From: CAZFRF01 sp964540925
GTDB taxonomy: Bacteria; Patescibacteriota; Microgenomatia; Levybacterales; UBA12049
Direction of reading: 5' to 3'
Assembly (NCBI GenBank): GCA_964540925.1
Contig: CAZIOR010000002.1
Location: forward strand, 1 to 60,049
Length of the DNA stretch: 60,049 nt
Position 1 is the stretch's first letter. Each line of letters starts with the position of its first letter. The notes under the pieces are model-generated. The model saw only the letters and a list, made by a program, of their open reading frames with translations, was not told the origin of the DNA and did no database searches. Shown one piece after another: positions 38,663 through 46,736 of this stretch. Position numbers and translations under genes: made by a program.

Positions 38663-39576
38663 AAGGGTAACTTAGATGTGATTTTTACAAGTGTTTTTTT
38701 AATTGGATTTTTTACTTGTTCTAATTTTTCTTTAGCAAGCCAAAACATTATATCTTTACCAGCCTTCTTAAATTCTCTTTCAGTTTCTTGTAAGAAATCT
38801 TTATTGTTATATTCTTTAAATCCTTTTTTCTCCCAGATTAATGTAAAAATTATGAAGTGATAAAAAGCCATAAGAAGAGACAAAATTAACCCATGAAATC
38901 CATCTCTATAGCCTTTTCTAGCAAAAAATCTACTTAAAAATTCAGCTACAGGAAACTTAATAGCATCAAAATAATTAAAATCATAACCTTTTTCTAAAAT
39001 ATTATCTGCTTCATTTTGGGCATAATTTAATGTCTTAGTTGTAAACTGAAAAATTGATTCATAATTATTGTGAATCAAATGCTCTTTTAATTTGGCTGTT
39101 TGCCCCTCAATTTGAAGATGTTCATGAACATGTTTTGCGCTGTATTTTCCCTTACCTTTCCTAAATAGTCTTAATTGATAATCGGGATACCAACCCGTAT
39201 TTTCAATCCATTTACCAAAGATCATATTTTTCCTTGGAATCCAAAAACCATCAATATATTCTATTTGTGAAGGTTCGCTTAAAATTTTCTTAATTTCTAA
39301 AGCTAACTCTTCAGGAACTATTTCATCTGCATCAATACTTAAAATAAAATCACTGGTAGCTTTTTCAAAACCGAAGTTTTTTTGTATATCAATGTTTTGA
39401 GGATTATTTTTTTGCGTAAATACTTTATCAGTATATTTTTTAGCAATGTCTTCAGTTTTATCTGTTGAAGAATTATTAACAACTATTATTTCATCACAAA
39501 ATGCTAGTGACTTAAGAGTTTTTTCAATATTTTTTTCCTCATTATAAGCACTAATTACGGCAGAAATTTTATACAT
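38659..39576 (-). CDS. GT2 glycosyltransferase, WaaE/KdtX-like
   Basis: A 305-residue enzyme with AVISAYNEE (6-14), EIIVVNNSSTDKT near 29-41, DADEIV (82-87), and a RLFRKGKGKYSAKHVHEHL acceptor segment near 137-155. It is similar to the GT2 half of the 20355-22637 fusion protein, including the KGKG and VHEH residues, and has a membrane-facing hydrophobic region near 225-245. It lies three bases after the flippase gene. Presumably extends a lipid-linked glycan before export. Confidence 0.85.
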   Translation of the reverse strand: MYKISAVISAYNEEKNIEKTLKSLAFCDEIIVVNNSSTDKTEDIAKKYTDKVFTQKNNPQNIDIQKNFGFEKATSDFILSIDADEIVPEELALEIKKILSEPSQIEYIDGFWIPRKNMIFGKWIENTGWYPDYQLRLFRKGKGKYSAKHVHEHLQIEGQTAKLKEHLIHNNYESIFQFTTKTLNYAQNEADNILEKGYDFNYFDAIKFPVAEFLSRFFARKGYRDGFHGLILSLLMAFYHFIIFTLIWEKKGFKEYNNKDFLQETEREFKKAGKDIMFWLAKEKLEQVKNPIKKTLVKITSKLPL

Positions 39577-39579
39577 AAT

Positions 39580-41034
39580 TTATTTTCTCAAGCTTTGCTT
39601 AATAAGTAAAATATCAGCTTTAATTTGCTCTCTACCAATCATAAAATTAACTGCAAAATAAACAATCATTCCAACGATTATACATGCCAATACACCCAAT
39701 AAACTTCCCCCTAAAACTCTAGCCAATGCAAAAACTAAAAGCCCCATAACCACAGAACTAACTGTAGGATACAACACTGAGCTTATTACGCTGAATTTCA
39801 AGTATCTTTTAACAAGTAACACTACTATAACAACGGACAAAGAAATTAATGCAGAAGCCATTGCAACTCCATTAAAACCAAATGTAACAATCATGAGTGG
39901 GGTAAGTACCCAGGTAGCAATTGTCCAAAATACCATTAAATATAGAGTGGTTTTAATTTTTCCAATTGCGTTTAAAGCATTTGTTAAAGGAGTTGAAACA
40001 GAAGACAAAGCCGAACTAATAGAAAAGAAAAGAAGCGACATTAAAGCTGGCTCCCATTTAATATATTTGGGTATTAAATTAACAAAATAAGGTCCTAAGA
40101 TTACTAAACCAACTAATGATGGAAAAATAAGAAAACAAGCTGCAAAGATTGACTTCTCGATTGCTTTGACCAAAACATCTTTTTCATCCTGTAAGCGTGA
40201 GAATGAAGGAAATGTAATCCTAATTACATTATCCATAATTAGCCTTAATGGCATAAGTGCCCATTTCTGTGCAAAGCCAATATAACCAACTTGAGCAATA
40301 GGTAATACTTTACCTAAATAAGCGATAAATAAATCGTCTTTAACTAAAGCTAAAAAACTATTTAACTGAAATGGAATTCCAAACGATAAAAGTTGCTTTG
40401 CGGAATTTCTGGAAATTCCCAAACTAACTCTCCATGGTTTAATCAAGTAAATTGTAATAAGTCCTGAGATACCCCTCGCTAAAACAGCATAGCTAAAACT
40501 CGCAATACCAAATCCCTTAATTGCTAAAACAACTACGATTACGTTGAAAAAAATTGTCTCAACAATTTGAGGAATGACTAATTTTTCAAAATTTAAATTC
40601 CTTTCAAGAATAATTGACGGGATTGTTTTTAATGAAGAAAGGAAAAAAGAAATCGCTAAAGCCTGAAACAAAAACACTCCATCAGATCCTAAATCATAAA
40701 ATTTACCAACAAAGCCAGATAATAATAAAGCAATAATTACGATAGTTAAAACTAATATCTGCTGCAATGTAAAAGTAGTTTTTAGATCGTCTTCTGTTAG
40801 TTCTTCTTTTTTTTGAATTAATGCAGCAGCAAGTCCAATATCAGAAAAATATGATAAAAAGGCAATTGCAGCTGAAACAACAAAGAAAATACCAAATGTT
40901 GCAGGGGATAAGAAAATAGTTAAAATAAAATTAGCTGAAAAGCTAACTAACTGGATAAAAAATGTCCTGGAGGTTAACGCAAAAATTCCATGAATGGATT
41001 TTTTTGTTATCAGGGCTATATCAGTTTCTTCCAT
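39580..41034 (-). CDS. WzxC-like polysaccharide flippase (MOP superfamily)
   Basis: A 484-residue, about 14-helix exporter. The N-terminal pattern (FLSPATFGIFFVVSA near 41-55, then YFSDIGLAAALIQKKEELTEDD near 62-83) is that of the WzxC/colanic-acid branch. It differs in length and motifs from the 425-residue flippase at 15914, so the two probably export different glycans. It overlaps the upstream DPM-like GT2 gene by 14 bases and leads into a row of three GT2 genes. Confidence 0.85.
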   Translation of the reverse strand: MEETDIALITKKSIHGIFALTSRTFFIQLVSFSANFILTIFLSPATFGIFFVVSAAIAFLSYFSDIGLAAALIQKKEELTEDDLKTTFTLQQILVLTIVIIALLLSGFVGKFYDLGSDGVFLFQALAISFFLSSLKTIPSIILERNLNFEKLVIPQIVETIFFNVIVVVLAIKGFGIASFSYAVLARGISGLITIYLIKPWRVSLGISRNSAKQLLSFGIPFQLNSFLALVKDDLFIAYLGKVLPIAQVGYIGFAQKWALMPLRLIMDNVIRITFPSFSRLQDEKDVLVKAIEKSIFAACFLIFPSLVGLVILGPYFVNLIPKYIKWEPALMSLLFFSISSALSSVSTPLTNALNAIGKIKTTLYLMVFWTIATWVLTPLMIVTFGFNGVAMASALISLSVVIVVLLVKRYLKFSVISSVLYPTVSSVVMGLLVFALARVLGGSLLGVLACIIVGMIVYFAVNFMIGREQIKADILLIKQSLRK

Positions 41035-41737
41035 ATTTTAGGTTGAGATCTTTCCAGAGATATAAACTTTCCTTAACTGCTCTAAGTATTACCCTAATAT
41101 TTCCACCGCTTTGATCTCCAAAAATTCTTGGGTAATGATTAACCTCAACTTGACTAATTTTTAAATGGTTTTTCTTAAGTTTAGCTAGAATTTCGGTTGT
41201 TATCATTGCTCCCTCTGATTTTAAAGGCAATATTTTTTCGACTGCTTCTTTCTTAAAGAGCTTGAAGCCACAATCAATGTCTTTAAAATAAAAATTGAAG
41301 AAAATTAAATCCCAGACTTTCAACATATTCATTAAGATATGTCTAAAAGGATTATCAAGTCTTTTCTTTCTAAAACCAATTACTACGTCTGAATTATCAA
41401 TTTTTTCCATAAAACGATCTATCTCAGCAAAGTCAAATTGTCCATCTCCATCATTGAAGACAATATATTTATATTGTGCATTTTCAAAACCTGTCTTTAA
41501 TGCTGCACCGTAGCCTCTGTTTTTCTTGTGTGAAACAGAAACTAACCTTTTATCTTTTTTAGATAATTGCTGCATTTTTTCTAAAGTAGAATCAGAAGAA
41601 CCATCATCAACCATTATAATCTCCCACTTATCAGCTATTTTACTAATAACTGGAATCGCCTTTTCAACAGTATTAGTTACATTCTGTTCTTCGTTCCAGA
41701 AAGGAAAAAATAAACTCAATTCGTCAAATTTTTTCAT
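41021..41737 (-). CDS. GT2 dolichyl-phosphate-sugar-synthase-like glycosyltransferase
   Basis: A 238-residue single-domain enzyme with FPFWNEEQN (11-19), MVDDGSSDST (42-51), the metal motif within DGDGQFD (96-102) and DIDCGFKLFK near residue 153. It lacks membrane helices. It most resembles polyprenyl-phosphate sugar synthases that supply GT-C enzymes. The ATG overlaps the stop of the PTPS-related gene by four bases, forming a likely donor-synthase/transferase unit with 41734 and 43404. Confidence 0.87.
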   Translation of the reverse strand: MKKFDELSLFFPFWNEEQNVTNTVEKAIPVISKIADKWEIIMVDDGSSDSTLEKMQQLSKKDKRLVSVSHKKNRGYGAALKTGFENAQYKYIVFNDGDGQFDFAEIDRFMEKIDNSDVVIGFRKKRLDNPFRHILMNMLKVWDLIFFNFYFKDIDCGFKLFKKEAVEKILPLKSEGAMITTEILAKLKKNHLKISQVEVNHYPRIFGDQSGGNIRVILRAVKESLYLWKDLNLKYGRN

Positions 41738-43407
41738 CTTTTAAACCTAAAATAGATTATACCAATAATAAGTAGTATTAATCCAGATAGAGACATTATA
41801 CTAGAAATTAATTCAATTTGCGTTTGTTTAAAATCAAAGATTACTTCATGACTGCCTTTTTCTAAAAATAAATCCATCCCTTTTCTTGATTCGCTTATTT
41901 TCACCTCTTTACCATCAACATATGCTCTCCAAGCTGGGAAAAAAGCTATGGGAAATGTGACTTTTGAATTTTTTTCTAAACTAATCATAAACACAATATG
42001 TCCTGTCTTCTTCGTAACTGAGTTAACCCTTATATCTTTAATCTTCTTAAGGTTTGCAACTTGACCTGAAGATGAGGGCAAAATAAACTTCTTTGGCATA
42101 TATTCTTTAGAAATTTTAGAAATTTCCCATTCAATATTTTTTATTAAAGTATAATCTGCAGATGTTTTGTAATTAACAAATTGGGGTTGAAAGAATTTCA
42201 AATTTAACATAATTACAGCGCCACAAATAAAAATTGCTACAAGATAATAATTATTATTTTTAAGAAACTTTGAAATTAACCAAAGAAGTGATGCTCCAAT
42301 AAATGACAGGCCGAAAGTTGTAATAATTAAGAATCTCCAAGGATACTGAAAATATTCCATGGGTTTTAGCACCGCCCACCAAGAGCTAGAAATATCTAGC
42401 ATGAAGAATACAGAAACTAAGGTAAAAAAACCAAAAACCAATATTAAACTTATCTTCCCCAAATCTTTTAACCCATCTAGCTTTCTAAAAACTCCAAAGA
42501 AAAGAATCAAGATTATACTTAAAGCTGAGAAAATAAGATGATATTTCCCAACCATAAATGAGATTCCATCATAACAACCCTTGACTGATCCACCGAATCC
42601 CCATGAGCTAGACCAAATCTGACTTAAACAAACAAAATGATCTTTATAATCTGCTCCTCCACCTACCTGAGAAATTACATTTGTATAATTAATTTCTGCA
42701 AGCGCTGGTACAAAATAAAAAGCAGACAAAAGTAAGCCAAAAACAAATACCAAAATAAAATTTAACAACGTTTGTTTTTTAATAATGATTAAATAGAATG
42801 AGAATAAAAGCGCAAATGGAAATACCATTAAAGCAGTCAAATTATGAGACAAAGTAATTCCAGCTAAAGCAAGTGCAGGTATTATTATGTTATTGAATTT
42901 ATTATCTAAGTATAATTTGTATAATCCATAAAAAAGTAAGGGTATAAAAGCATAAGCATAAAATTCAGTTACATCTCCTCTTACATAAACATCAATTGCA
43001 TGATAAGGAGCATATAAATATAGTAAACCAGCTAAAATTCCAGGAAACTTACCAAAAACCTCTTTTACAAATAAGTACATAAAAAGTCCCGACATTACTA
43101 TTCCCATGATCATCATTAATTTGGTTGCTAATAAAACATCAAACCCTAGCAGATTGAATCCAGCGCCTACGTAGTAAGAAAGAGGCGCGTAATAGTTAAA
43201 TATTGGATATCCAAATCCAAAACCTAAATCCCTTGTCCATCGAACTGGTATCTGTGAATCTTTTAATGCCTGCGACATCTCAAAAACTCTGGTAGGCTGA
43301 GTGTCATCATGCATTGTAAAAAATCCAGTATTAAGTAAGGGTAAGATTGTAAAAACTGATAATATTAATACTAATAAATAAGGCGTAAATTTTTTCAAAA
43401 GTTTCAT
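41734..43407 (-). CDS. PTPS-related/YfhO-like multi-pass membrane protein
   Basis: A 557-residue paralogue of the 22650 and 43404 proteins: HDDTQPTRVFEM near residue 33, FGFGYPIFNYYAPLSYYVGA near 62-81, YAPYHAIDVYVRGDVTEFYA near 132-151, and a C-terminal exposed domain with FFPAWRAYVDGK near 485 before the last helix. The Trp-Arg variant replaces the usual GWK. Cysteines in FVCLSQ and GCYDG may pair outside the cell. Inferred role in glycan transfer; it overlaps both neighbours by four bases. Confidence 0.74.
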   Translation of the reverse strand: MKLLKKFTPYLLVLILSVFTILPLLNTGFFTMHDDTQPTRVFEMSQALKDSQIPVRWTRDLGFGFGYPIFNYYAPLSYYVGAGFNLLGFDVLLATKLMMIMGIVMSGLFMYLFVKEVFGKFPGILAGLLYLYAPYHAIDVYVRGDVTEFYAYAFIPLLFYGLYKLYLDNKFNNIIIPALALAGITLSHNLTALMVFPFALLFSFYLIIIKKQTLLNFILVFVFGLLLSAFYFVPALAEINYTNVISQVGGGADYKDHFVCLSQIWSSSWGFGGSVKGCYDGISFMVGKYHLIFSALSIILILFFGVFRKLDGLKDLGKISLILVFGFFTLVSVFFMLDISSSWWAVLKPMEYFQYPWRFLIITTFGLSFIGASLLWLISKFLKNNNYYLVAIFICGAVIMLNLKFFQPQFVNYKTSADYTLIKNIEWEISKISKEYMPKKFILPSSSGQVANLKKIKDIRVNSVTKKTGHIVFMISLEKNSKVTFPIAFFPAWRAYVDGKEVKISESRKGMDLFLEKGSHEVIFDFKQTQIELISSIMSLSGLILLIIGIIYFRFKR

Positions 43408-44960
43408 GATTTTAATTTACCTTTTTTAATTATAAGAAATAAATACACTATTAATAAACCCCCGCTTAAAAGTGAAATTAAATCTGCAGTAACTCTTAAA
43501 GGAGTTTCTTTAAATTTTAAAATAACATTATTTTCTCCTGAGTTTAAATTTAAAGTTATTATTCCATTATTATCTAAATAATTTATTTCTTTTTTACTTC
43601 CGTTTACTATTGCTTCCCAACCAGGAAAATAAACAGTATTAACTTTTATTTTTACAGGCTCTAAATTATTAATTTCAAAAATTATTTGATTTGGTTTATT
43701 TTTTAATATTTCAATTGGTTCTTTACTGGTTAAGTTCTCAATTTTTTGTGGATTATAATTTTCTATATTTTTTACCCATTTAGGCATATATTCATTTTTT
43801 ACAGTCGTGGTATCTTGATTTGTTGAAAAGAAAGAATCCGGATTATTTTGATAAGAAGTATTTGTCAAAAATGGAATTGCTGAAAGAATAAATATTCCTG
43901 AAATTAAAATCGCTAAAATATATTTTACATTTTTTTTAAATTGGCTTGTTAATACTGCAGATAAGAAGGCAACAGAAACAATTAAAACGGATAAAACTCT
44001 AAATGGAAATTGAATAAATGAAACTGGTAAAAGATTCCATAATACTCTACTTATTGGTAATGACATAAAGATAATAACTACTGATAAAGCTACAAAAAAT
44101 AAAACACTTTTATTTTCAAATAATTTTAGTTTTCTTTTTATGAATAAAAGAACAACGGCCACAATAATTGCGATACTAAAATTGCCGATTAAATTAATAT
44201 CAGCAAAATAGTTAACGTAATCAGAAATCTTTACGCTGGAAAAAACAGTATATTGTAAATCAAAAACTGCAGGTATCCAGAAGAAGCTTGATAAACCAAG
44301 TCCTAATAATCCACTAAGAATATAAATTCGCAATTCTTTTAATTTACTCTTCGCATTTAAATTCTCAATTAATACATAAGGAACAATAAATAATAAAAAT
44401 AAAATTGCTAGCGTGTTATGTGCCAAAATTAACAAACTAACACCAACTGAAATTCCCAATATGCTTTTTCTTTTTATTTGCCAAAGCAAAAAAGGAAGCA
44501 CTACTAACGCTAGAACTTCTCCTACAGATCCTCTTTTGTATACATCATATATATGGTACGGAAAATAAACATAGACTATTGAACCAACAAATGCAGAAAC
44601 ATCATCAAAATATTTCTTGAGCCAAAAAAATGTAAATACTCCAGAAAAAATAATACTTAAAATAAGAATAACTTTTATTGTTTCAACAAAACTTATTCCC
44701 AATAAATGAATTGGGCTTCCAAGATACATAAATAAGGGATACAAAAAATTTGCTACAGGATAACCAAAACCATTATTTAACTGACCTAAAAATCTTACAG
44801 GTAATTCACCAGCGCTAAGTGCGCTATAAAAAGCAGAAAATCTAATAATCATCCAATTTCCGTCATCTGTTAAAGGAAAACCGGGAAGTAACAAATTGAA
44901 TATTGCGGGTATACTACTTAATATAACTAAAAAAATAATAAAAAAACTTTTTTTAAACAT
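43404..44960 (-). CDS. PTPS-related/YfhO-like multi-pass membrane protein
   Basis: The ATG at 44960 (MFKKSFF, directly before the first helix) is preferred to an upstream TTG at 45011 that lies in the promoter. The 518-residue product has LTDDGNWMIIRF near residue 28, NNGFGYPVANFLYPLFMYLG near 61-80, YFPYHIYDVYKRGSVGE near 127-143 and an exposed C-terminal domain with YFPGWEAIVNG near 450, then a final helix. It heads the minus-strand block that runs to 34664. Confidence 0.74.
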   Translation of the reverse strand: MFKKSFFIIFLVILSSIPAIFNLLLPGFPLTDDGNWMIIRFSAFYSALSAGELPVRFLGQLNNGFGYPVANFLYPLFMYLGSPIHLLGISFVETIKVILILSIIFSGVFTFFWLKKYFDDVSAFVGSIVYVYFPYHIYDVYKRGSVGEVLALVVLPFLLWQIKRKSILGISVGVSLLILAHNTLAILFLLFIVPYVLIENLNAKSKLKELRIYILSGLLGLGLSSFFWIPAVFDLQYTVFSSVKISDYVNYFADINLIGNFSIAIIVAVVLLFIKRKLKLFENKSVLFFVALSVVIIFMSLPISRVLWNLLPVSFIQFPFRVLSVLIVSVAFLSAVLTSQFKKNVKYILAILISGIFILSAIPFLTNTSYQNNPDSFFSTNQDTTTVKNEYMPKWVKNIENYNPQKIENLTSKEPIEILKNKPNQIIFEINNLEPVKIKVNTVYFPGWEAIVNGSKKEINYLDNNGIITLNLNSGENNVILKFKETPLRVTADLISLLSGGLLIVYLFLIIKKGKLKS

Positions 44961-44982
44961 GAAAAATCTGAAGTTTAAGCAT

Positions 44983-45011
44983 AGTTTACAGGAATAAATA
45001 AGTTTATTCAA
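44983..45011 (-). promoter_or_regulatory. Promoter of the minus-strand block ending at 34664
   Basis: TTGAAT (45006-45011), a 17-base spacer and TAAACT (44983-44988) on the minus strand, 22 bases before the ATG at 44960. The predicted leader of about 16 bases has no clear Shine-Dalgarno. It shares the 105-base divergent region with the plus-strand promoter of 45066. Confidence 0.45.
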
Positions 45012-45047
45012 ATATTCGTCTGATACTTTATTTTATAGTTAATTTCA

Positions 45048-45053
45048 TATACT
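45048..45053 (+). promoter_or_regulatory. -10 box before the plus-strand GT-C operon
   Basis: TATACT lies 12 bases before the ATG at 45066. No clear -35 or Shine-Dalgarno is seen. The leader would be about six bases. Support is only the -10 match and its position in the divergent gap. Confidence 0.4.
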
Positions 45054-45065
45054 ATTAAGCTAACA

Positions 45066-46736
45066 ATGAATTTATTCAATTTCATTAAGGCTAATTTAAT
45101 ATTAATCTTAATATTTATAGCCGCACTCTTTTTAAGAACCTATCAGCTCGCAGAATTTCCCGTTGGATTACATGGAGACGAAGCCAGTATTGGATATAAT
45201 GCTTTTTCTATTTCTCAAACACTTAAAGACCAAGATGGTAAAAATTCCTTAGCAATTGACCAATTCGGGGATTTTAGACCAGCAGGGTACCATTATATAG
45301 ATGCTCCTTTCATTAAGCTCTTTGGCGTAAACGAAACCGCAGTCAGACTACCAGCAGCATTATTTGGATCCTTAAATGTACTACTTGTTTATTTATTGGT
45401 AAATTTACTCTTTAAAAGAAAACAAGTCTCACTATTAAGCGCTGGTCTACTTGCGATTCTTCCTTGGGATGTTAATATATCAAGAGCCACATCAGAAAGC
45501 GTAATAGCAGCATTTTTTGTTACCTTAGGCGTTATCCTACTCCTGCTTGGAGTTGAAAAAAAAGGAAAAAATTTTATTTATTTTATACTCAGCACTGTTT
45601 TTGTCTTAACAAGTTTTCTTTTCTATCATGCAGCCAGATATTTTGCGATTTTAATTATTCCTTCAATAACAGTAATTACATTTCTAAATGATAGAAAAAA
45701 AGCAATTGCACCCTTAATAATGACTGTTTGTGTTTTTATTGGATTAGTATTCTTCCTTAGTGTTGGCAAAGGAACAGGTAGGGTTTCAGAAGTAAGCTTA
45801 TTATCTATTCCAGGTGGAACAACTGCTTTAAAACACGCAATGGATCAAGAAGGAACAGCGAATCCGCTTATTACTCGTTTCTATAGCAATAAATTGCTTT
45901 ATTATGGAAGATTCTTTATCACTTTTTACTCTCAACATCTATCAGGAGATTTCTTATTTGTTAATACAGGTCTTCCAATTAGATATCTTATTCCACAAAC
46001 AGGCAATCTCTACCTAGTTCAAGCACCATTTCTTATTTTAGGACTCGCCTTTTTAATCTATGAGGGATTAAAAAATAAAAAATATAATTATTTGATACCA
46101 ATTGTCTGGTTATTTTTGGCACCAATTCCAGCAGGACTTACTTGGGAAGATTTACCCAACATACAAAGATCAATGTTTATGATTATACCCTTAGTAATCA
46201 TTTCAGCATTTGGATTTTATGAATTTGTAATCATGTTAAATAAAAAAATTAGATATCCAGTTATTATTTTTTGCGCACTTCTACTTACTTATGGTTTCTT
46301 GATTTTCTATCATAATTATTTCTGGAGAATGAAAATTGAAGAACCTTGGCACAGAGGTTATGCTGCAAAGGAATTAGATGTAACTATTCAAATCATCACT
46401 CAACAAAATCCAAAAGCTAAATTTATCATGACTGCACAAAATTATAATAACTTTATCTTCTATCTTTTCTTCTCAAAATTTGATCCAAAAAGATTTCAAG
46501 AATTAGGTTCGCCAAAAGAACACGATGGATTACAATTTGAAAACTTAACATATTTAAATGATAGTTGTCCTTTGAAACCAACCATGGACGACAAACAGAT
46601 GAAAGATCCTAATTTGTATTTTGTAAATAAACCAGACTGTCCATTACCAGGCAATGCTGAGGTCTTAAATGTTATTAGAACTTCAGATGGCATACCTGCT
46701 CTAAATGTAATAAAGATCCGACAAGATGAGAAGTAA
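45066..46736 (+). CDS. PMT/ArnT-like GT-C glycosyltransferase
   Basis: A 556-residue protein with the acidic pair Asp38-Glu39 in GLHGDEASIGYNAF, DQFGDFRPAGYHYIDAPF near 69-86 (the second conserved loop of this paralogue group), about ten helices and an exposed C-terminal domain. That domain has cysteines in NDSCPLK and KPDCPLPG spaced about 27 residues apart, not present in the other paralogues, which may form a disulphide. First gene of a three-gene plus-strand operon; overlaps the next gene by 11 bases. Confidence 0.8.
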   Translation: MNLFNFIKANLILILIFIAALFLRTYQLAEFPVGLHGDEASIGYNAFSISQTLKDQDGKNSLAIDQFGDFRPAGYHYIDAPFIKLFGVNETAVRLPAALFGSLNVLLVYLLVNLLFKRKQVSLLSAGLLAILPWDVNISRATSESVIAAFFVTLGVILLLLGVEKKGKNFIYFILSTVFVLTSFLFYHAARYFAILIIPSITVITFLNDRKKAIAPLIMTVCVFIGLVFFLSVGKGTGRVSEVSLLSIPGGTTALKHAMDQEGTANPLITRFYSNKLLYYGRFFITFYSQHLSGDFLFVNTGLPIRYLIPQTGNLYLVQAPFLILGLAFLIYEGLKNKKYNYLIPIVWLFLAPIPAGLTWEDLPNIQRSMFMIIPLVIISAFGFYEFVIMLNKKIRYPVIIFCALLLTYGFLIFYHNYFWRMKIEEPWHRGYAAKELDVTIQIITQQNPKAKFIMTAQNYNNFIFYLFFSKFDPKRFQELGSPKEHDGLQFENLTYLNDSCPLKPTMDDKQMKDPNLYFVNKPDCPLPGNAEVLNVIRTSDGIPALNVIKIRQDEK

